This document shows positions 44,601-55,000 of a stretch of DNA of 64,000 nucleotides, piece after piece (position 1 is the first letter of the stretch; each line of letters starts with the position of its first letter). A model generated the notes under the pieces. It did not search any database, was not told where the DNA came from, and saw nothing but the letters and a program-made list of their open reading frames with translations. The translations under genes were made by a program, and so were the position numbers. This stretch comes from Prorocentrum cordatum (Eukaryota; Sar; Dinophyceae; Prorocentrales; Prorocentraceae), in contig CAUYUJ010016896.1 in the NCBI GenBank assembly GCA_963575745.1, positions 55,001-119,000 of the forward strand. The letters run 5' to 3'.

Positions 44601-46486
44601 CCGGTGAGGCGAGCCCGAGAATGTTCGATCGACTGTCGGCGCCGCTGAGGTCCCAGGGCGCCCGTGCGCGGGGCTCTCGACAATGAGATCCACGAGCGCT
44701 CTCCAGACGCTCTTCCAGCTCGGGCCCCCTGGGCGGGGCATCCGTTGCGACCGGGAACCGATTGAAAAATCGCACTGCCGAAGCACGCCCAAACGGAGAG
44801 GCCCCACCTCGGACCACGTCGCTCTGCCGAAAACAGCATTCACAAACTACGCTGCAGAAGGCTGTGTGCACGGGGGGGGAGCTCGGAATGCCGCGCCGTT
44901 CAATGGGGCGGCTTGACAGATGCACTCCGCAGCTGAAAGTGCAGCGCGCGCCATGGGCCCACAGCATCCTCGAAAACTTCGCGGGCCAAGGCGCCGGACA
45001 GACGCGGGGCCAACGCGGCGACGCCACCGCACTTCGAACCAGCAGTATACGACGCAATAGTTGCATGCCCGATGCGAGCCTGGAAGTGGAGCTCCATCAG
45101 TTCAGCGAGATCCCCATGAGTGCCCCGCAGCGCGGCAATATCGACGGATTTCTACATCTCGCTGGGCAACCTGAGACGACGACGACGGCCCTGCAGCGCC
45201 ATCGCGATAGCAAATGGCCCTGCAGTTCAAGCTCAATGACTCCACCGAAGCGCAGCCGAGGAAGGTATTGCCCCGACCGCGGGGCCTCGCGCTTCTTGAA
45301 CCTGCGGGGGGGCCAGGTTCACAAGACCCGCGACCGCAACGCAATTCTTGTCCCAGAAGGCCGTGGGGGGCAACGAAGGCGACGCGCGGATCCGCGCCAG
45401 CGGCTACCACTGGTTGGCGATGGCGCCAGCCTCTCGGTCGATGAAGAGCTTGTGGGGGAGCGCGATGACGGCCTCGACAGGGGCCCGCATCGGCCGGCAA
45501 ACGCGCGCGCGATGACGACGAATTTGATCTTGAATGTTCCGACCAGCAGGACAGTCGCCTCGACGTAAACTAGCATGCGCAAATCGAACTGCTTGCCCAC
45601 TTGAGCGCCTTCCAGGCGGCCCTCTTGCCCCAGAGCATATCCCGCGTCAGTGGCCCACGGCTGGATGCTCTTTAAGACCTGCGACGCAGCGGCCTCTTCC
45701 GCGGCATTAATCATGAGAACCGATGTTGTCGGGCGTCTGCAGTCGTCTGTGAGTGCAGGAGGTCTGTCAGCTGGTCGAGATATGGCCAGGTCAGACTCTT
45801 CGTCTAACTTGGCAAGCCGAGCCAACAAGTGCTTGGACTTCTGGGTGGCCTTCGCGTCGAACATCGCAGACAAAGGGAACCAAGGCGGACTGCACCGCCG
45901 CCACATGAGGTAACTTCAAAGCAACCTCGCACACACTCGAGACATTTCCGCCATGCGCCTGTCTTGAAGGTATGTGACGGAAGCGTTGTGTACCTCCACC
46001 GACGGCTGGCGCACGATCGAAGTCGCCCACAGGTCCAGACCTAAACTTGGGCCTGTCGCGCGAGATGGGTAAGTGCGGAACCAGCGGGCATTCCCCAGCA
46101 CCATGAGTTCCCGAACGAGCCCCACGAGTGGTCAGAAAGAACCCAAGCCACACGCGCGCCAAGGGGCATGAGTGCCAGTACGGGCGCGAATTCCATAACA
46201 TGTAGCATCGTCCGTCGGAATATATGTTCACATGTGCGTTCGTCTCGGAATGGAAAGGCAAAGGCAGGGTACGGGCGGCGAGAAAGGCCTTCTGGAACGC
46301 GGGACACATGACGTCGCCATCTGCTTCAGCCCAGCCAGACCGTCCACGCCTCCGCACGTCGCTGGGGGAGCGCGAGCCGCGTTCAATCCTGGACCGCTGG
46401 CCTGGGGTAGCAGCTTCGTCGCGACCTTCCTGTCTCGCAAGCTCACCAGGTCGCGGGGTGCCAACGGGGGTCGAGATCTCGGACAT
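41700..46486 (-). pseudogene. Decayed LINE-like coding upstream of LINE-C
   Basis: GC-rich sequence with protein-like minus-strand islands in shifting frames: MSEISTPVGTPRPGELARQE and DGDVMCPAFQKAFLAART (from 46486), YLMWRRCSPPWFPLSAMFDA, DLRMLVYVEATVLLVGTFKI, EAVIALPHKLFIDREAGAIA (near 45450), and LSTQIADLELQACICVAFPL (near 43090). Some islands resemble the RNA-binding ORF1 part of LINEs. It may be the 5' half of LINE-C or an older element. I could not identify domains securely. Confidence 0.4.
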
Positions 46487-46502
46487 AAGACCAACACTGT
46501 CA

Positions 46503-46745
46503 TCACGACGACGACGAGGCCTCCCAGGGGTGCATGTCAGTGTCCTCGCGCTCGGGCTTGTTATTTTTTGTCCTTCGTATCTTCCTTGTCGCCAGCCATG
46601 CCGTCGTGTGAGACGCTGACCCTCCCAGGAGCTCGAAGTGCCTCAGTTGACCCAGCAGGGCCGAAGCCGAGAAAACTGTGGTGGAAGAGACTCCTGCGCT
46701 GGAAAGACTGCGAGTCTCCGCTCTGTCCCAAGGGGAATTTGACAT
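46503..46745 (-). pseudogene. Putative retroposed mRNA start: 80-codon frame after spliced-leader relic
   Basis: The ATG at 46745-46743 follows the spliced-leader relic without a gap and opens an 80-codon frame (MSNSPWDRAETRSLSSAGVS...). A second ATG further in, in another frame, gives MAGDKEDTKDKK and stops. Neither peptide matches a family I know. The sequence is most simply the 5' end of an mRNA that was reverse transcribed and inserted; which ATG the original gene used is unknown. Confidence 0.4.
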
Positions 46746-46767
46746 TTTGAACCAAAATGGCTACGTA
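46746..46767 (-). other. Relic of the dinoflagellate spliced leader
   Basis: On the minus strand the 22 bases TACGTAGCCATTTTGG then TTCAAA match the known dinoflagellate spliced leader at 19 of 22 positions: an unbroken CGTAGCCATTTTGG core, then T for C, TCAA, then A for G. Dinoflagellate mRNAs gain this leader by trans-splicing, so a genomic copy next to an ATG marks an mRNA that returned to the genome. A GGA tract lies directly on the other side (46775-46870). Confidence 0.8.
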
Positions 46768-46774
46768 GGAGGAC

Positions 46775-46870
46775 GAAGAGGAGGAGGAGGAGGAGGAGTA
46801 GGAGGAGGAGGAACAGCAGCAGGAGGAGGAGGAGGAGGAGGAGAGAGCAGGCGGAGGAGGAGTCGAAGGA
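46775..46870. repeat. GGA trinucleotide tract
   Basis: Interrupted GGA, about 95 bp, adjoining the spliced-leader relic. Confidence 0.9.
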
Positions 46871-46879
46871 GGATGAGAG

Positions 46880-47395
46880 GCACGAAAACAATTGTTATGC
46901 CAATTCTGGCAAATTGATGGGGGCAACTCGCGCGCCCACGACGTGAGACTCGCCCATCCCCGTGCTCGTGGCGACAGCGGCGTCGACCGGAGAGGTCCGC
47001 TGCAAGAGCCTGGGGGAACAGAACATACGTCCACCGGTACCCCTGCTCCACAAACGCAAATATTCGACGATATGGTGCTGTCAATCCGTGAGGCTGTTGT
47101 GAGAGTTGATATTTTCCGGCCCTGGCCATCAGAAGCGGCTCCGAGCAAAACAAATTGCACAAGGAAAGGGGCCGGGACGCCTGAGGCCGCTCTTTCAAAA
47201 CATCGTGTCGTCGGATGTCTGGGTCTGCTCCGCGGACCTGTCCTCTGCGCGCTTGAGGTCTGGCCAGGCACGCCGAAGCGAATCCGGCAAAGGCGACGGG
47301 ACCCCCCCCCCGCGACCCCGAAACGGCTTGACGAGGAGAGGGCATCAAAATCCATACGGCGAGTGGCTCCGGGCGCCCTGAGGCTCCACAAACTG
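46880..47395. other. Spacer, no gene recognised
   Basis: Moderate-GC sequence with short frames only. Confidence 0.4.
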
Positions 47396-47474
47396 AGGAG
47401 GAGGAGGAGGAGGAGGAGGAGGAGGAGGAGGGAGGAGGAGGAGGAGGAGGAGGAGGAGGAGGAGGAGGAGGAGG
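47396..47474. repeat. GGA trinucleotide tract
   Basis: Nearly pure GGA, about 78 bp. It is followed by two near-copies of TTCCGCCRGCTTCCGSKGGCCCTCCGCC. Confidence 0.92.
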
Positions 47475-47635
47475 ATGCGATCTTGACTTCCGCCAGCTTC
47501 CGCGGGCCCTCCGCCTGAGGGGCCGCCTTCCTTTGTTGCTTCCGCCGGCTTCCGGTGGCCCTCCGCCGAGGAGGAGCTGCTGCGCCATCTCCCTCTCCAC
47601 TTCTGGGAGGCGAGGCCCTCCCTGGAATGCACCAT

Positions 47636-47800
47636 TGAAGGGGCCCTGTGACACACAAAGAAATACACACAAATCACAGATTCCCCACATGTTCCGATAT
47701 TTTCTGGGGTCTTGTCTTCCCCCCCACTTCCCATGCTTTCCCATATTTTTGGGGGAATCGACGATTAATTGTGTCCGTGTATTTTTTTCCCTCCTGAACC
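47636..47800 (+). repeat. Dispersed repeat R3, copy 1
   Basis: Begins GAAGGGGCCCTGTGACACAC, includes GTCTTGTCTTCCCCCCCACT and GGGGGAATCGACGATTAATT, and ends TGTGTCCGTGTATTTTTTTC. T-rich and non-coding, about 160 bp. Other copies are at 49107, 58030 and 59575. Confidence 0.8.
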
Positions 47801-47829
47801 ATGTGCTCCTTCCTCGAGCAGGGCGAGTT

Positions 47830-48530
47830 GTTAGCATGGGGGAGTGGGTCCTGGACCCTAAGGCCTTCCCCCAAGCGAGCGAAATTCATCCTGGGTCGTT
47901 TTCTAACAGCCCTGGCGCCCGTGGAGGGCTCCGGGGTACCGGAAAACGGCGACTCGAGCAGGGCGAGTTGAGACAAAGGCAGCTCAACATCTTAGCTGCC
48001 CCGATACGCAGCACAGGACACGTAGAGTATTGATACGAAGCTCAATACCTAGATTGAACACGTAGGTCTGACGCGATGCGTTCGCCAAAAGGTGGGGCCA
48101 ATACGCTGAGCCAACACAATGTATTGACATAGGCGTTTTGAGACCGGTGCGTGCTGCGTCCTACAACTCGAGTAACCGATCGATTGCAAAATGCATTTAC
48201 CCAAAAATTGATTTGCTCATCGAACCCATGGGAATGATACTGAACATAGTCAGTACATCTACGAAGCATTACAGGAATGTTTCGTAGTCGAGAGGAAGTG
48301 AACCAACTATGTGGCCGATCCCCTACTCGAGAGAACGGGCGTATCGAGGCAGCCAAGCTCCCACGAGCCCAAACGCACCAGCTCCCCGAGCCAACCCCCG
48401 CCGTGGCGACTGGGACTCCCTCCGAAGGGCCGGAACCGTCTGCACGGAGGAAGAACGCCCAGCATACACATATAGTCGATGTGCTACCAGAAGGAACCCC
48501 AAGTAAAGAACATAACCCCGTTTCTGTAGA
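47830..48530. other. Lower-GC spacer, no gene recognised
   Basis: A 165-codon minus-strand frame (48539-48042) has a mildly protein-like stretch (VQYHSHGFDEQINFWVNAFC) but no recognisable domain. Confidence 0.4.
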
Positions 48531-48735
48531 AGGCAACACCTGGGAGGTCTTGGTCGGAAGTACGAGGGAGAATTAAGCTCCATTGGGGGGCTGCTAAGCC
48601 GAATTCGGCCGCCGATGACGCGGGATCAAGCCGGATTCAACGGGATAGAAAACGGATAGAGCGGGACCCAGCTGGATCAATCCGGATTTCGGACCAGTGC
48701 AAAGTCAGCATCTGCCCTCCAAGGATTTGCATCCG
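48531..48735 (+). repeat. Dispersed repeat R2, copy 1
   Basis: Reads GGCAACACCTGGGAGGTCTT, CCATTGGGGGGCTGCTAAGC, GATCAAGCCGGATTCAACGG, ATTTCGGACCAGTGCAAAGT and GGATTTGCATCCG. It aligns end to end with 62707-62912. The motif GTGCTACCAGAAGGAA also occurs on both sides of this copy (48480 and 48743). Confidence 0.82.
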
Positions 48736-48739
48736 AATC

Positions 48740-49106
48740 GCGGTGCTACCAGAAGGAAGGCAAAATAGGGAACGAAGCCCCTCACTGGCCCGAGAAGCGC
48801 CCCGGCGCACGAGGAGTGATCGGGGAACAGCAATGGAGGAGCTCAAGGAGCAGCGGGCCCCTTCCCGAACCCGAGGCGGTCCTTCAGCCAGCGCCTGGAC
48901 TGTAAGCTCGCTCTCGGAGCTCCGCGCGGATGTCTTGGACCCGCGCTGAGAGCCCCCCCCTGGCGCGCAGAGCGCTCCCGGGGCGGCTCCAGAGTGGCCG
49001 CCGGGGGGCCCCGGCGCGGACTGACTCGAGCACTCCTCGCGGAGCTCCGACAGTTTATGGTCGTGCGGTTTTTGTGTTTTTTCCATGCGGCCACTTACAC
49101 CGAAGA
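48740..49106. other. Spacer, no gene recognised
   Basis: GC-rich, no domain, no repeat beyond those noted. Confidence 0.4.
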
Positions 49107-49252
49107 GTGTGAAGGGGCCCTGGGGTACAGGACACAAATAGCAGGCATCCCCATGTTTTCCCGTATGTTCGGGGTCTTTGTCTTCCCCCCCACTTCCCAT
49201 ATCTTCCAATCTTTTCCTGGGAGTCGACGATTACTTGTGCCTGTGTGTTTCC
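49107..49252 (+). repeat. Dispersed repeat R3, copy 2
   Basis: GTGAAGGGGCCCTGGGGTAC, CCCCATGTTTTCCCGTATGT, GTCTTTGTCTTCCCCCCCAC, GAGTCGACGATTACTTGTGC. Followed by a C run (49253-49266). Confidence 0.8.
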
Positions 49253-49467
49253 TCCCCCCCCCCCCCGAGAGGGGCCCTATAGGTCCGAGTCGCCTCTCGG
49301 GCGCGGCTCGAAGGGGGCCCGAGCGAGGAGCGCGCAGGCCGAGGGCACCGCACCGCACCCCCGGATATCGGGGGGGAGCCCCCCGGATGGGCCCGCGCCG
49401 GAGGCTCCGGCGCAGGGGCCCTCTCGCCGGGCGGAGTCCGGAGATCCCGCAACCAAAAGCGCTCTCC

Positions 49468-50152
49468 TCTCCTCCTCCTCCTCCTCCTCCTCCTCCTCCT
49501 CCTCCTCCTCCTCCTTCATCCTCCTTCATCCTCCTTCATCTTCCTCCTCCTCCTCTCCTCCTCCTCCTTCTTCTTCTTCTTCTCCTCCTCCTTCTTCTTC
49601 TTCTTCTTCTTCTTCGTCTCCTCCCTCCTCCTCCTCCTCCTCCTCCTCCTCCTCCTCCCTCCTCTCCTCCTCCCCTCCCCCTCCCCCTCCCTCATCCTCC
49701 TCCTCCTCCTCCTCCTCCTCCTCTTCCCTCCTCCTCCTCCTCCTCCTCCTCCTCTCCTCCTCCTCCGCCTCCGCCTCCGCCTCCTCCTCCTCCTCCTTCC
49801 TCCTCCTCCTCCTCCTCCTCTCCTCCTCCTCCTCCTCCTCCTCCTCCTCCTCCTCTCTCCTCCTCCTCCTCCTCCTCCTCTCCGCCTCCTCCTCCTCCTC
49901 CTCCCCCCTCTCCCCCTCCTCCCCCTCCTCCCCCTCCCCTCCCCCTCCCCCTCCTCCTCCTCCTCTCCTCCTCCTCCTCCTCCTCCTCCTCCGCCTCCTC
50001 CTCCTCCTCCTCCTCCTCCTCCTCCTCTCCTCCTCCGCCTCCTCCTCCTCCTCCTCCCTCCTCCTCCTCCTCCTCCTCCTCCTTTTCCTCCTCATCCTCC
50101 TTGTGCATCCTCCTCCTCCTCCTCCTCCTCCTCCTCCTCCTTCCTCCTCCTA
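49468..50152. repeat. TCC/TTC trinucleotide tract, about 685 bp
   Basis: The longest simple-repeat block in the window: TCC with TTC (49569-49615), CCCCTCC and TCCGCC segments. All plus-strand frames stay open as Ser, Leu or Pro runs and the minus strand as Glu, Arg or Gly runs. Confidence 0.97.
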
Positions 50153-50383
50153 TCTCTCGGGGGCGGCTCGTTTGCCTCCGCCGCCCTCCGCCGCCCTCCC
50201 GCCGGCTTCCGCTTCCGCTTCGGCGGGAGGCGGCCTCGTGCTGCTCCCGCCGCGGAGGGGGCGGCCACTGCGTCGATCCTCGAGGGCAGGGCCACTTTTG
50301 TGGAGCGCCCCGCTCGCAGTCGGTCGGTTCGTTGGGGGACAGGACGCTGGACACCGATGCTTTTTGCGGCACTGCACCGAAGT

Positions 50384-50725
50384 TTGCACAGGAAAAAAGC
50401 GTTATGTCGGGCGTGTCCCCCTACAGGGGGATGTTCGACGAAAAATATTTATTTTTTTTTAAATACCCCAAAATACCCCCAAAAGGTAAAGAATACTCAA
50501 AAAATAGTCCCCAGATTATGTTTGCATTTGTTTGATTATGTTTGGTGTATTGTTTATTTGTCGTCGACAATCCCCCTGTAGGGGGACAGGCCCGACTTAA
50601 GGAAAGCGGATCCCAGTGTGTGCGGGATCCTGGTGTATACGTTTCCGCTGTTTCCCCGGGAAAAACGGGGAAGCACGTCTTCACCACGCCACCCCGACGT
50701 CGCCCCCGACCCTCAACCAAAAAGC
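50384..50725 (+). repeat. Dispersed repeat R1, copy 2 (interrupted by Mini-1)
   Basis: TTTGCACAGGAAAAAAGCG, then the Mini-1 element, then GGAAAGCGGATCCCAGTGTG, TTTCCCCGGGAAAAACGGGG and CACCCCGACGTCGCCCCCGA. The unbroken counterpart is at 19152-19290. Confidence 0.82.
50402..50600. mobile_element. Mini-1 copy 4, best preserved ends, inserted in R1
   Basis: The left end TTATGTCGGGCGTGTCCCCC and the inverse of the right end TTAAGTCGGGCCTGTCCCCC continue with TACAGGGGGAT on both sides, about 31 bp with two mismatches. CCCCCTACAGGGGG within each end is itself almost palindromic. The interior is AT-rich with repeated GATTATGTTTG. The flanking GGAAAAAAGCG and GGAAAGCG fit an 8-bp duplication of the site that is empty at 19161-19168, with slippage in the A run. 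Confidence 0.88.
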
Positions 50726-50729
50726 CCTG

Positions 50730-50990
50730 GGGCTGAAGAGCAGCCCGCCACGGATAATGTATATGCGCCAGTGTCCGAGTTCTCCTCTGGGAGCCAAGGC
50801 CCGCTGGCGCCGATCTCCAGCGGCGTCAGCGCCTTCAGGGCGTCTATGCGGACCACCACCGTGGAGGCCACCGCCTGCGGCGTGCCCTCCAGCGGGAACA
50901 GCTCGCGCCCCGCCCGGCACACCGCGGCGAGCACACGCAGGGCCCCGCCCACGTGCGCCGCGCCCGCCTTTCTCAGGATCGTTCTACCTT
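50730..50990. other. Spacer, no gene recognised
   Basis: GC-rich, short frames only. Confidence 0.4.
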
Positions 50991-50991
50991 T

Positions 50992-51069
50992 TCCTTCTCT
51001 TCCTCCTCCTCCTCCTCCTCTCCCTCCTCATGCTCCTTCCTTTTCTCCTCCTCCTCCTCCTCCTCCTCC

Positions 51070-51129
<60 letters not shown>

Positions 51130-51395
51130 GCATCATCCTCATTCTTATTGTCCTTCCTCCTCCTCCTCCTCCTCCTCCTCCTCACTCTCCTCCTCCTCCT
51201 CCTCCTCCTTCTCCTCCTCCTCCTCCTCATTCTCCTGCCTCCTCCTCCTCCTCCTTACTCTCCTCCTCCTCCTCCTCCCCTCCTCCTCCTCCTCCTCCCT
51301 CCTCTCCTCCTCCTCCTGCTCCTCCCTCTCCTCCTCCTCCTCCCTCTCCTCCTCCTCCTCCTCCTCCTCCTCCTTATCCTCCTCCTCCCCATTCT
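50992..51395. repeat. TCC tract with embedded CAT run
   Basis: TCC repeat interrupted by about 60 bp of pure CAT (51071-51130). Two different trinucleotides abut, similar to the 58200-58275 and 63790-63960 blocks. Confidence 0.95.
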
Positions 51396-51660
51396 CATTC
51401 AGACCCCCGCCATTTTACCACCGCAGTTGGGGCTACATCCCTCGGAGCCCGAAAAAGACGGTATACATCCCCCCTCCACCCAGACGTCCGGCCGCTCCAC
51501 TCTTTCGTCGAGGCGTGGGCCCCCGAGGTCTGGACCACTTCCTCGGGGGGCCGCTTTGTTCGTCCTGGATCGTCGCCTGGCGGTCCCGAGGCTTGGCGAG
51601 GTCCCCACAGGCCGAGAACGGCCACAAACCCGCCGCTTGGAATGCTTTGTGGAGCGCCAG
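51396..51660 (-). repeat. Dispersed repeat R4, copy 5 with flank
   Basis: On the minus strand: GTTCTCGGCCTGTGGGGACC, CCCCGAGGAAGTGGTCCAGA, CTCGGGGGCCCACGCCTCGA. Closest to copy 1 at 28452. Confidence 0.65.
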
Positions 51661-51667
51661 ATCCTGG

Positions 51668-51846
51668 ACCAGGAGGAGGAGGAGGAGGAGGAGGGGGAGG
51701 AGGAGGAGGAGGAGGAGGAGGAGGAGGAGGAGGAGGAGGAGGAGGAGGAGGAGGAGGAGGAGCAGGAGGAGGAGGAGGAGGAGGGTGAGGAGGAGGAGGG
51801 AGGAGGAGGAGGAGGAGGAGGAGGAGGAGGAGGAGGAGGAGAGGAG
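51668..51846. repeat. GGA trinucleotide tract
   Basis: Nearly pure GGA, about 178 bp, with one AGC and a few GGT interruptions. Confidence 0.95.
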
Positions 51847-51999
51847 GGTAGGACGGTAAGCCCATGGGGATCTGGGGGTATGGGTCGGTTAGGCGGTGCC
51901 CGGCCTTCTGGACCAGGGCGGGGGCGTAGTCCGCCGAGCCCCGCCCGCGGAGGCCCGAGGCGTTGGAGCTCGAGCGGCGTGCCCGCGGTGAGCCCTGCA

Positions 52000-52150
52000 G
52001 GAGGAGGGCGGGAGGAGGGAGGGAGGGAGGAGGGATAGGGGGAGGGAGGAGGGATAGGAGGAGGAGGAGGAGGAGGAGAAGGGGGAGGAAGAGAAGGAGG
52101 AGGAGGAGGAGGAGGAATGGAAGGGAAGGAAGAGGACGAGGAGGAGGAGG
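52000..52150. repeat. GGA-rich tract at the 3' side of LINE-D
   Basis: GGGAGGAGGGATAGG-type repeat passing into GGA. LINE-D is thus flanked by GGA tracts on both sides (the other is at 57290-57570). Confidence 0.85.
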
Positions 52151-52239
52151 ACTTCCAGGACTTCCGCCACTGCGTAACGATAGCCAGGCTCAAAGCTCAG
52201 CTCTTCGGAAATAGACCGCGACGGACTCTGCTTAAAAAA

Positions 52240-52873
52240 CTCGCGCCTGGCCTTCGAAGCGACATCGTGCACGGATCTGCCAGCCCTCTGAGTTGGGCTT
52301 GACCGGAATACACGAAGCAACCACAACACCACAAGCATATACCTTGATGGAAGATGGCTTCGTGCGATGCAAGGGCCCAGCCCCGGCCAAGTGTAGACCC
52401 CGTCCTTCTGAAACTCTCGCTGACGAGTCACTCACATGCAGGAGTTGGAGGCAAGCGCTATTGAACCATCCAGGCACAGTAAACTTTGTCGCAGACCCTC
52501 TACACACACTGCAAGCCCGACCGAGGAATGTCGACCCTGCAACACAAGTAGTTTGCCGATCTCTCGCTCAGAGTCAGCCCGTGGCCCCTTTCTGGCCCGT
52601 GAGAGAGCTGAGCATGCCATGCCCTCGCAACGCCGGAGCAAACAGCAACATGAATAAGCACCCCGACGGTATCTCGAAAAGCCCACAGAAACGCTGACAA
52701 CTCCCCCCTCGGGACGCTATGATGCGGGCCAGAGGGGGAAGGGGGGGCGACGAGAGGTACGAACCAACAGCGGTAGGAGCAAAGCAACCCAAAGTGGCGA
52801 CAGCGAGGTCTACCCTACGAAGCCCGGCGCCATGAGTGCCCTTACCCCAAGAGGCGTCGCCGAAGACGATCAC
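52240..52873 (-). pseudogene. LINE-D RNase H-like region
   Basis: The minus-strand frame from 52873 begins MIVFGDASWGKGTHGAGLRR, with an Asp-Ala-Ser entry like the first RNase H motif (D-x-S/G). Later motifs are blurred by frameshifts; HVAVCSGVARAWHAQLSHG in another frame may be the helix with the next acidic residue. RNase H identity is tentative. Confidence 0.42.
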
Positions 52874-53400
52874 AGGGGCCCCAGAGGAGCATTGTCCGAG
52901 ACACCCGACTACGATGCACCCGCCCCCCCCAAAAAAACCCAGACACGTGTTCTTCCGAGGGTGGCGGTGGTGCCTGGGTCCAGGCAGCGGGTATAAGACC
53001 CCTCACCCAAAAACACGAGAGCGCTTCAGCCGCAGCGATTGCTTGACGCACTATCCCACAGGAGTCTTCATAGGCCTCGGACAGGGAGCTGGCTTTTGCT
53101 CAACAACTCCAACATCGATGCAGAGGTGTGTCTCGCTCTTTTCCGCACCTCAAGCATCGATCACGACCGCGCAGCTTTGCCTGGAAACTCCCTCCTCGCG
53201 CCCAAAAGCCATTGGTGGCGACGGAAACGCGTAGTTCTGAGAGTTGCCATTCCTTGCGCACGCCGTGAAGGTCGTGCGCCACATTGCGATTCGATGCCAC
53301 ATCGGTCCCACCTTCGAGGCCATCACCAAAGCAGAGCGCTGCTGCATCCCAGAACTCCTTCAGCTCCAATGGTACGCTGCAGCTCGTCAACCAATGGGCA
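52874..53400 (-). pseudogene. LINE-D Cys/His knuckle region
   Basis: The frame at 53390-53100 reads ALCFGDGLEGGTDVASNRNV, NGFWARGGSFQAKLRGRDRC, then RCLRCGKERDTPLHRCWSC. This is a C-x-x-CG...D-T...HR-x-W-x-C knuckle, very typical of the post-RT part of dinoflagellate LINEs (recollection). Past a frameshift, ALSCFWVRGLIPAAWTQAPP matches the segment that normally follows it. Confidence 0.8.
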
Positions 53401-53579
53401 CACCTGGTTCAGCGCCTCGAAGTCGTTGCGGTGGAACTGCCACGCGCGCGGCTTCGAGGCACCATCACTCGGCACCTCCCACTCTGTTGACGAAAGCGGC
53501 GACCAGCCAGCCCCTGGTATATAAAAGTGGCACTGGTCATGGGGCCTCGGACACGCCTAAACCTGCGGTTGGCAAGTGT

Positions 53580-55000
53580 TCAACCGCCAAAGACCACGCT
53601 CAATGCATGGGCGACCGTGGCGCGGCGCCCGTCAGCCACGCGCTCGGCCGTTGCGAAGTGCATTGCCGCAGCAGCCCGGCCAAAATATCGCGCCCGGATT
53701 GCCTGGGCGCCAGCGGGGTGGCGAGGCACCTCCCGCGCTCGCAAGGCCCAGTCGCTGCGCCCGGCCGCCGCCGCCGCGCCTGCGTCGCCGAGCCAGATTT
53801 CCCGTGCGCGCGATAGCCATGCACGGCAGCAGCTTGCGGGCCGCTCGTTGGGGCCTGGCCGATACCTTTCAGCGCCGCGCAGCTGGCGCGAGGCGCCGCT
53901 AACGCCCATGGGCCTTGCTCGCCATCGGCGCCCCCTGTCTGACCGCGGCACGGCCGGGCCAAGTCGACCCCGAGGCGCGCAGACTGCAGCGCGGCCATCA
54001 GCATCGCCTCCATTCATCTCGAGGACGCGCTGCACAAACCCCGCGTCGGCGAGGCACGAGCGCGCGACGACGCCCCTGTCCACGATGGCCAGATTCAGCT
54101 TCCTGCACAGCCACGCTTCGGACAGCGCGCCTTTGCGGATCGCGGTCCGCGCGCTCTGAATGAAGCCTGCGAACCGCCGTGACAAGTCGTCGATCCAGAC
54201 GCGCTCGCTCAGCGTCGGGCGCGCGATGAACAGTCGCTGACGCACGGGCGCCACCGAGCACTCGGCGGACGTCGCGACGTGAACCCGACGAGCGGCAGGC
54301 CTGGAACGGCTCGCTGAATGGATTGAGCTGCCCCAGCACGCGCGGGGCCAAGCATGTCCGGAGCTCCGGGTGCAGGGCGACTGCGGAGCAGCCCTTCTCC
54401 AGCGCGCATAGCGCGAGGGGCTCCCGCTCGATCGAGTCTCTGAAGGGGCCCATGTCAACCGCTGCCTGGCCGCGCGGCAGCCTGAGGCGCGCGTGGACCT
54501 CGCCCTGCAACGCGCGCGCGCCTCTCGCAAGGCGCCTTTGCATGCGATGGCTGCGCCCTTGTGATCGACCTCGGCCTGCGCCGCCGGCCGCTTCTTCGCC
54601 TGCCCCCCCCCCCCCCCGAGCCATGGGCCGGACTCGACGCTACGCGACGATCAGGCCAATGGCCCGATCGCCCCCCGATCTCACACCGATGGGCTTGCCG
54701 ATCGCGCGCGAGACGCACCGCGGACGTGACGAGCCCTTCTCCCCCATGCGAAATACATCTCAGAACGATTGCATTCCGTCGTCAGGAAGGCGCTCGGAGT
54801 CCGCGGGCGAGAGTCCATCTACCCCCATGCCCACTCGCACCGTCGCGCGAGTCCAGGCTGCTCGCGCATCGCCAATCACTAACAAGTCAAGCTATTCTAC
54901 TGCCGCGCGTTCTCCGAAGGATTCCAGGACGTTCAAGGCCGAAGAACTGGCAATGACATCTGGACTGCTCAGCTTGTGGAATGCCACTTTGCAATCGGCA
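53580..55000 (-). pseudogene. LINE-D reverse transcriptase, WIDD box
   Basis: Fingers in one frame near 54880-54640: RVGMGVDGLSPADSERLPDD, then SRAIGKPIGVRSGGDRAIGL, i.e. the (L/A)xGKPxGxR.IGL motif. The second frame (54530-53580) has SERVWIDDLSRRFAGFIQSA at motif C, with both aspartates in WIDD, then ALSEAWLCRKLNLAIVDRG. A poly-C run (about 54605-54618) lies between the two and may explain one frameshift. Motifs A and B were not located. Confidence 0.72.

Noticed and set aside
48042-48539. 165-codon minus-strand frame as a gene
   Set aside because: No family likeness, and the pattern is too weak to separate from chance.
49245-50535. Plus-strand frames of 405-513 codons
   Set aside because: TCC-repeat translation.
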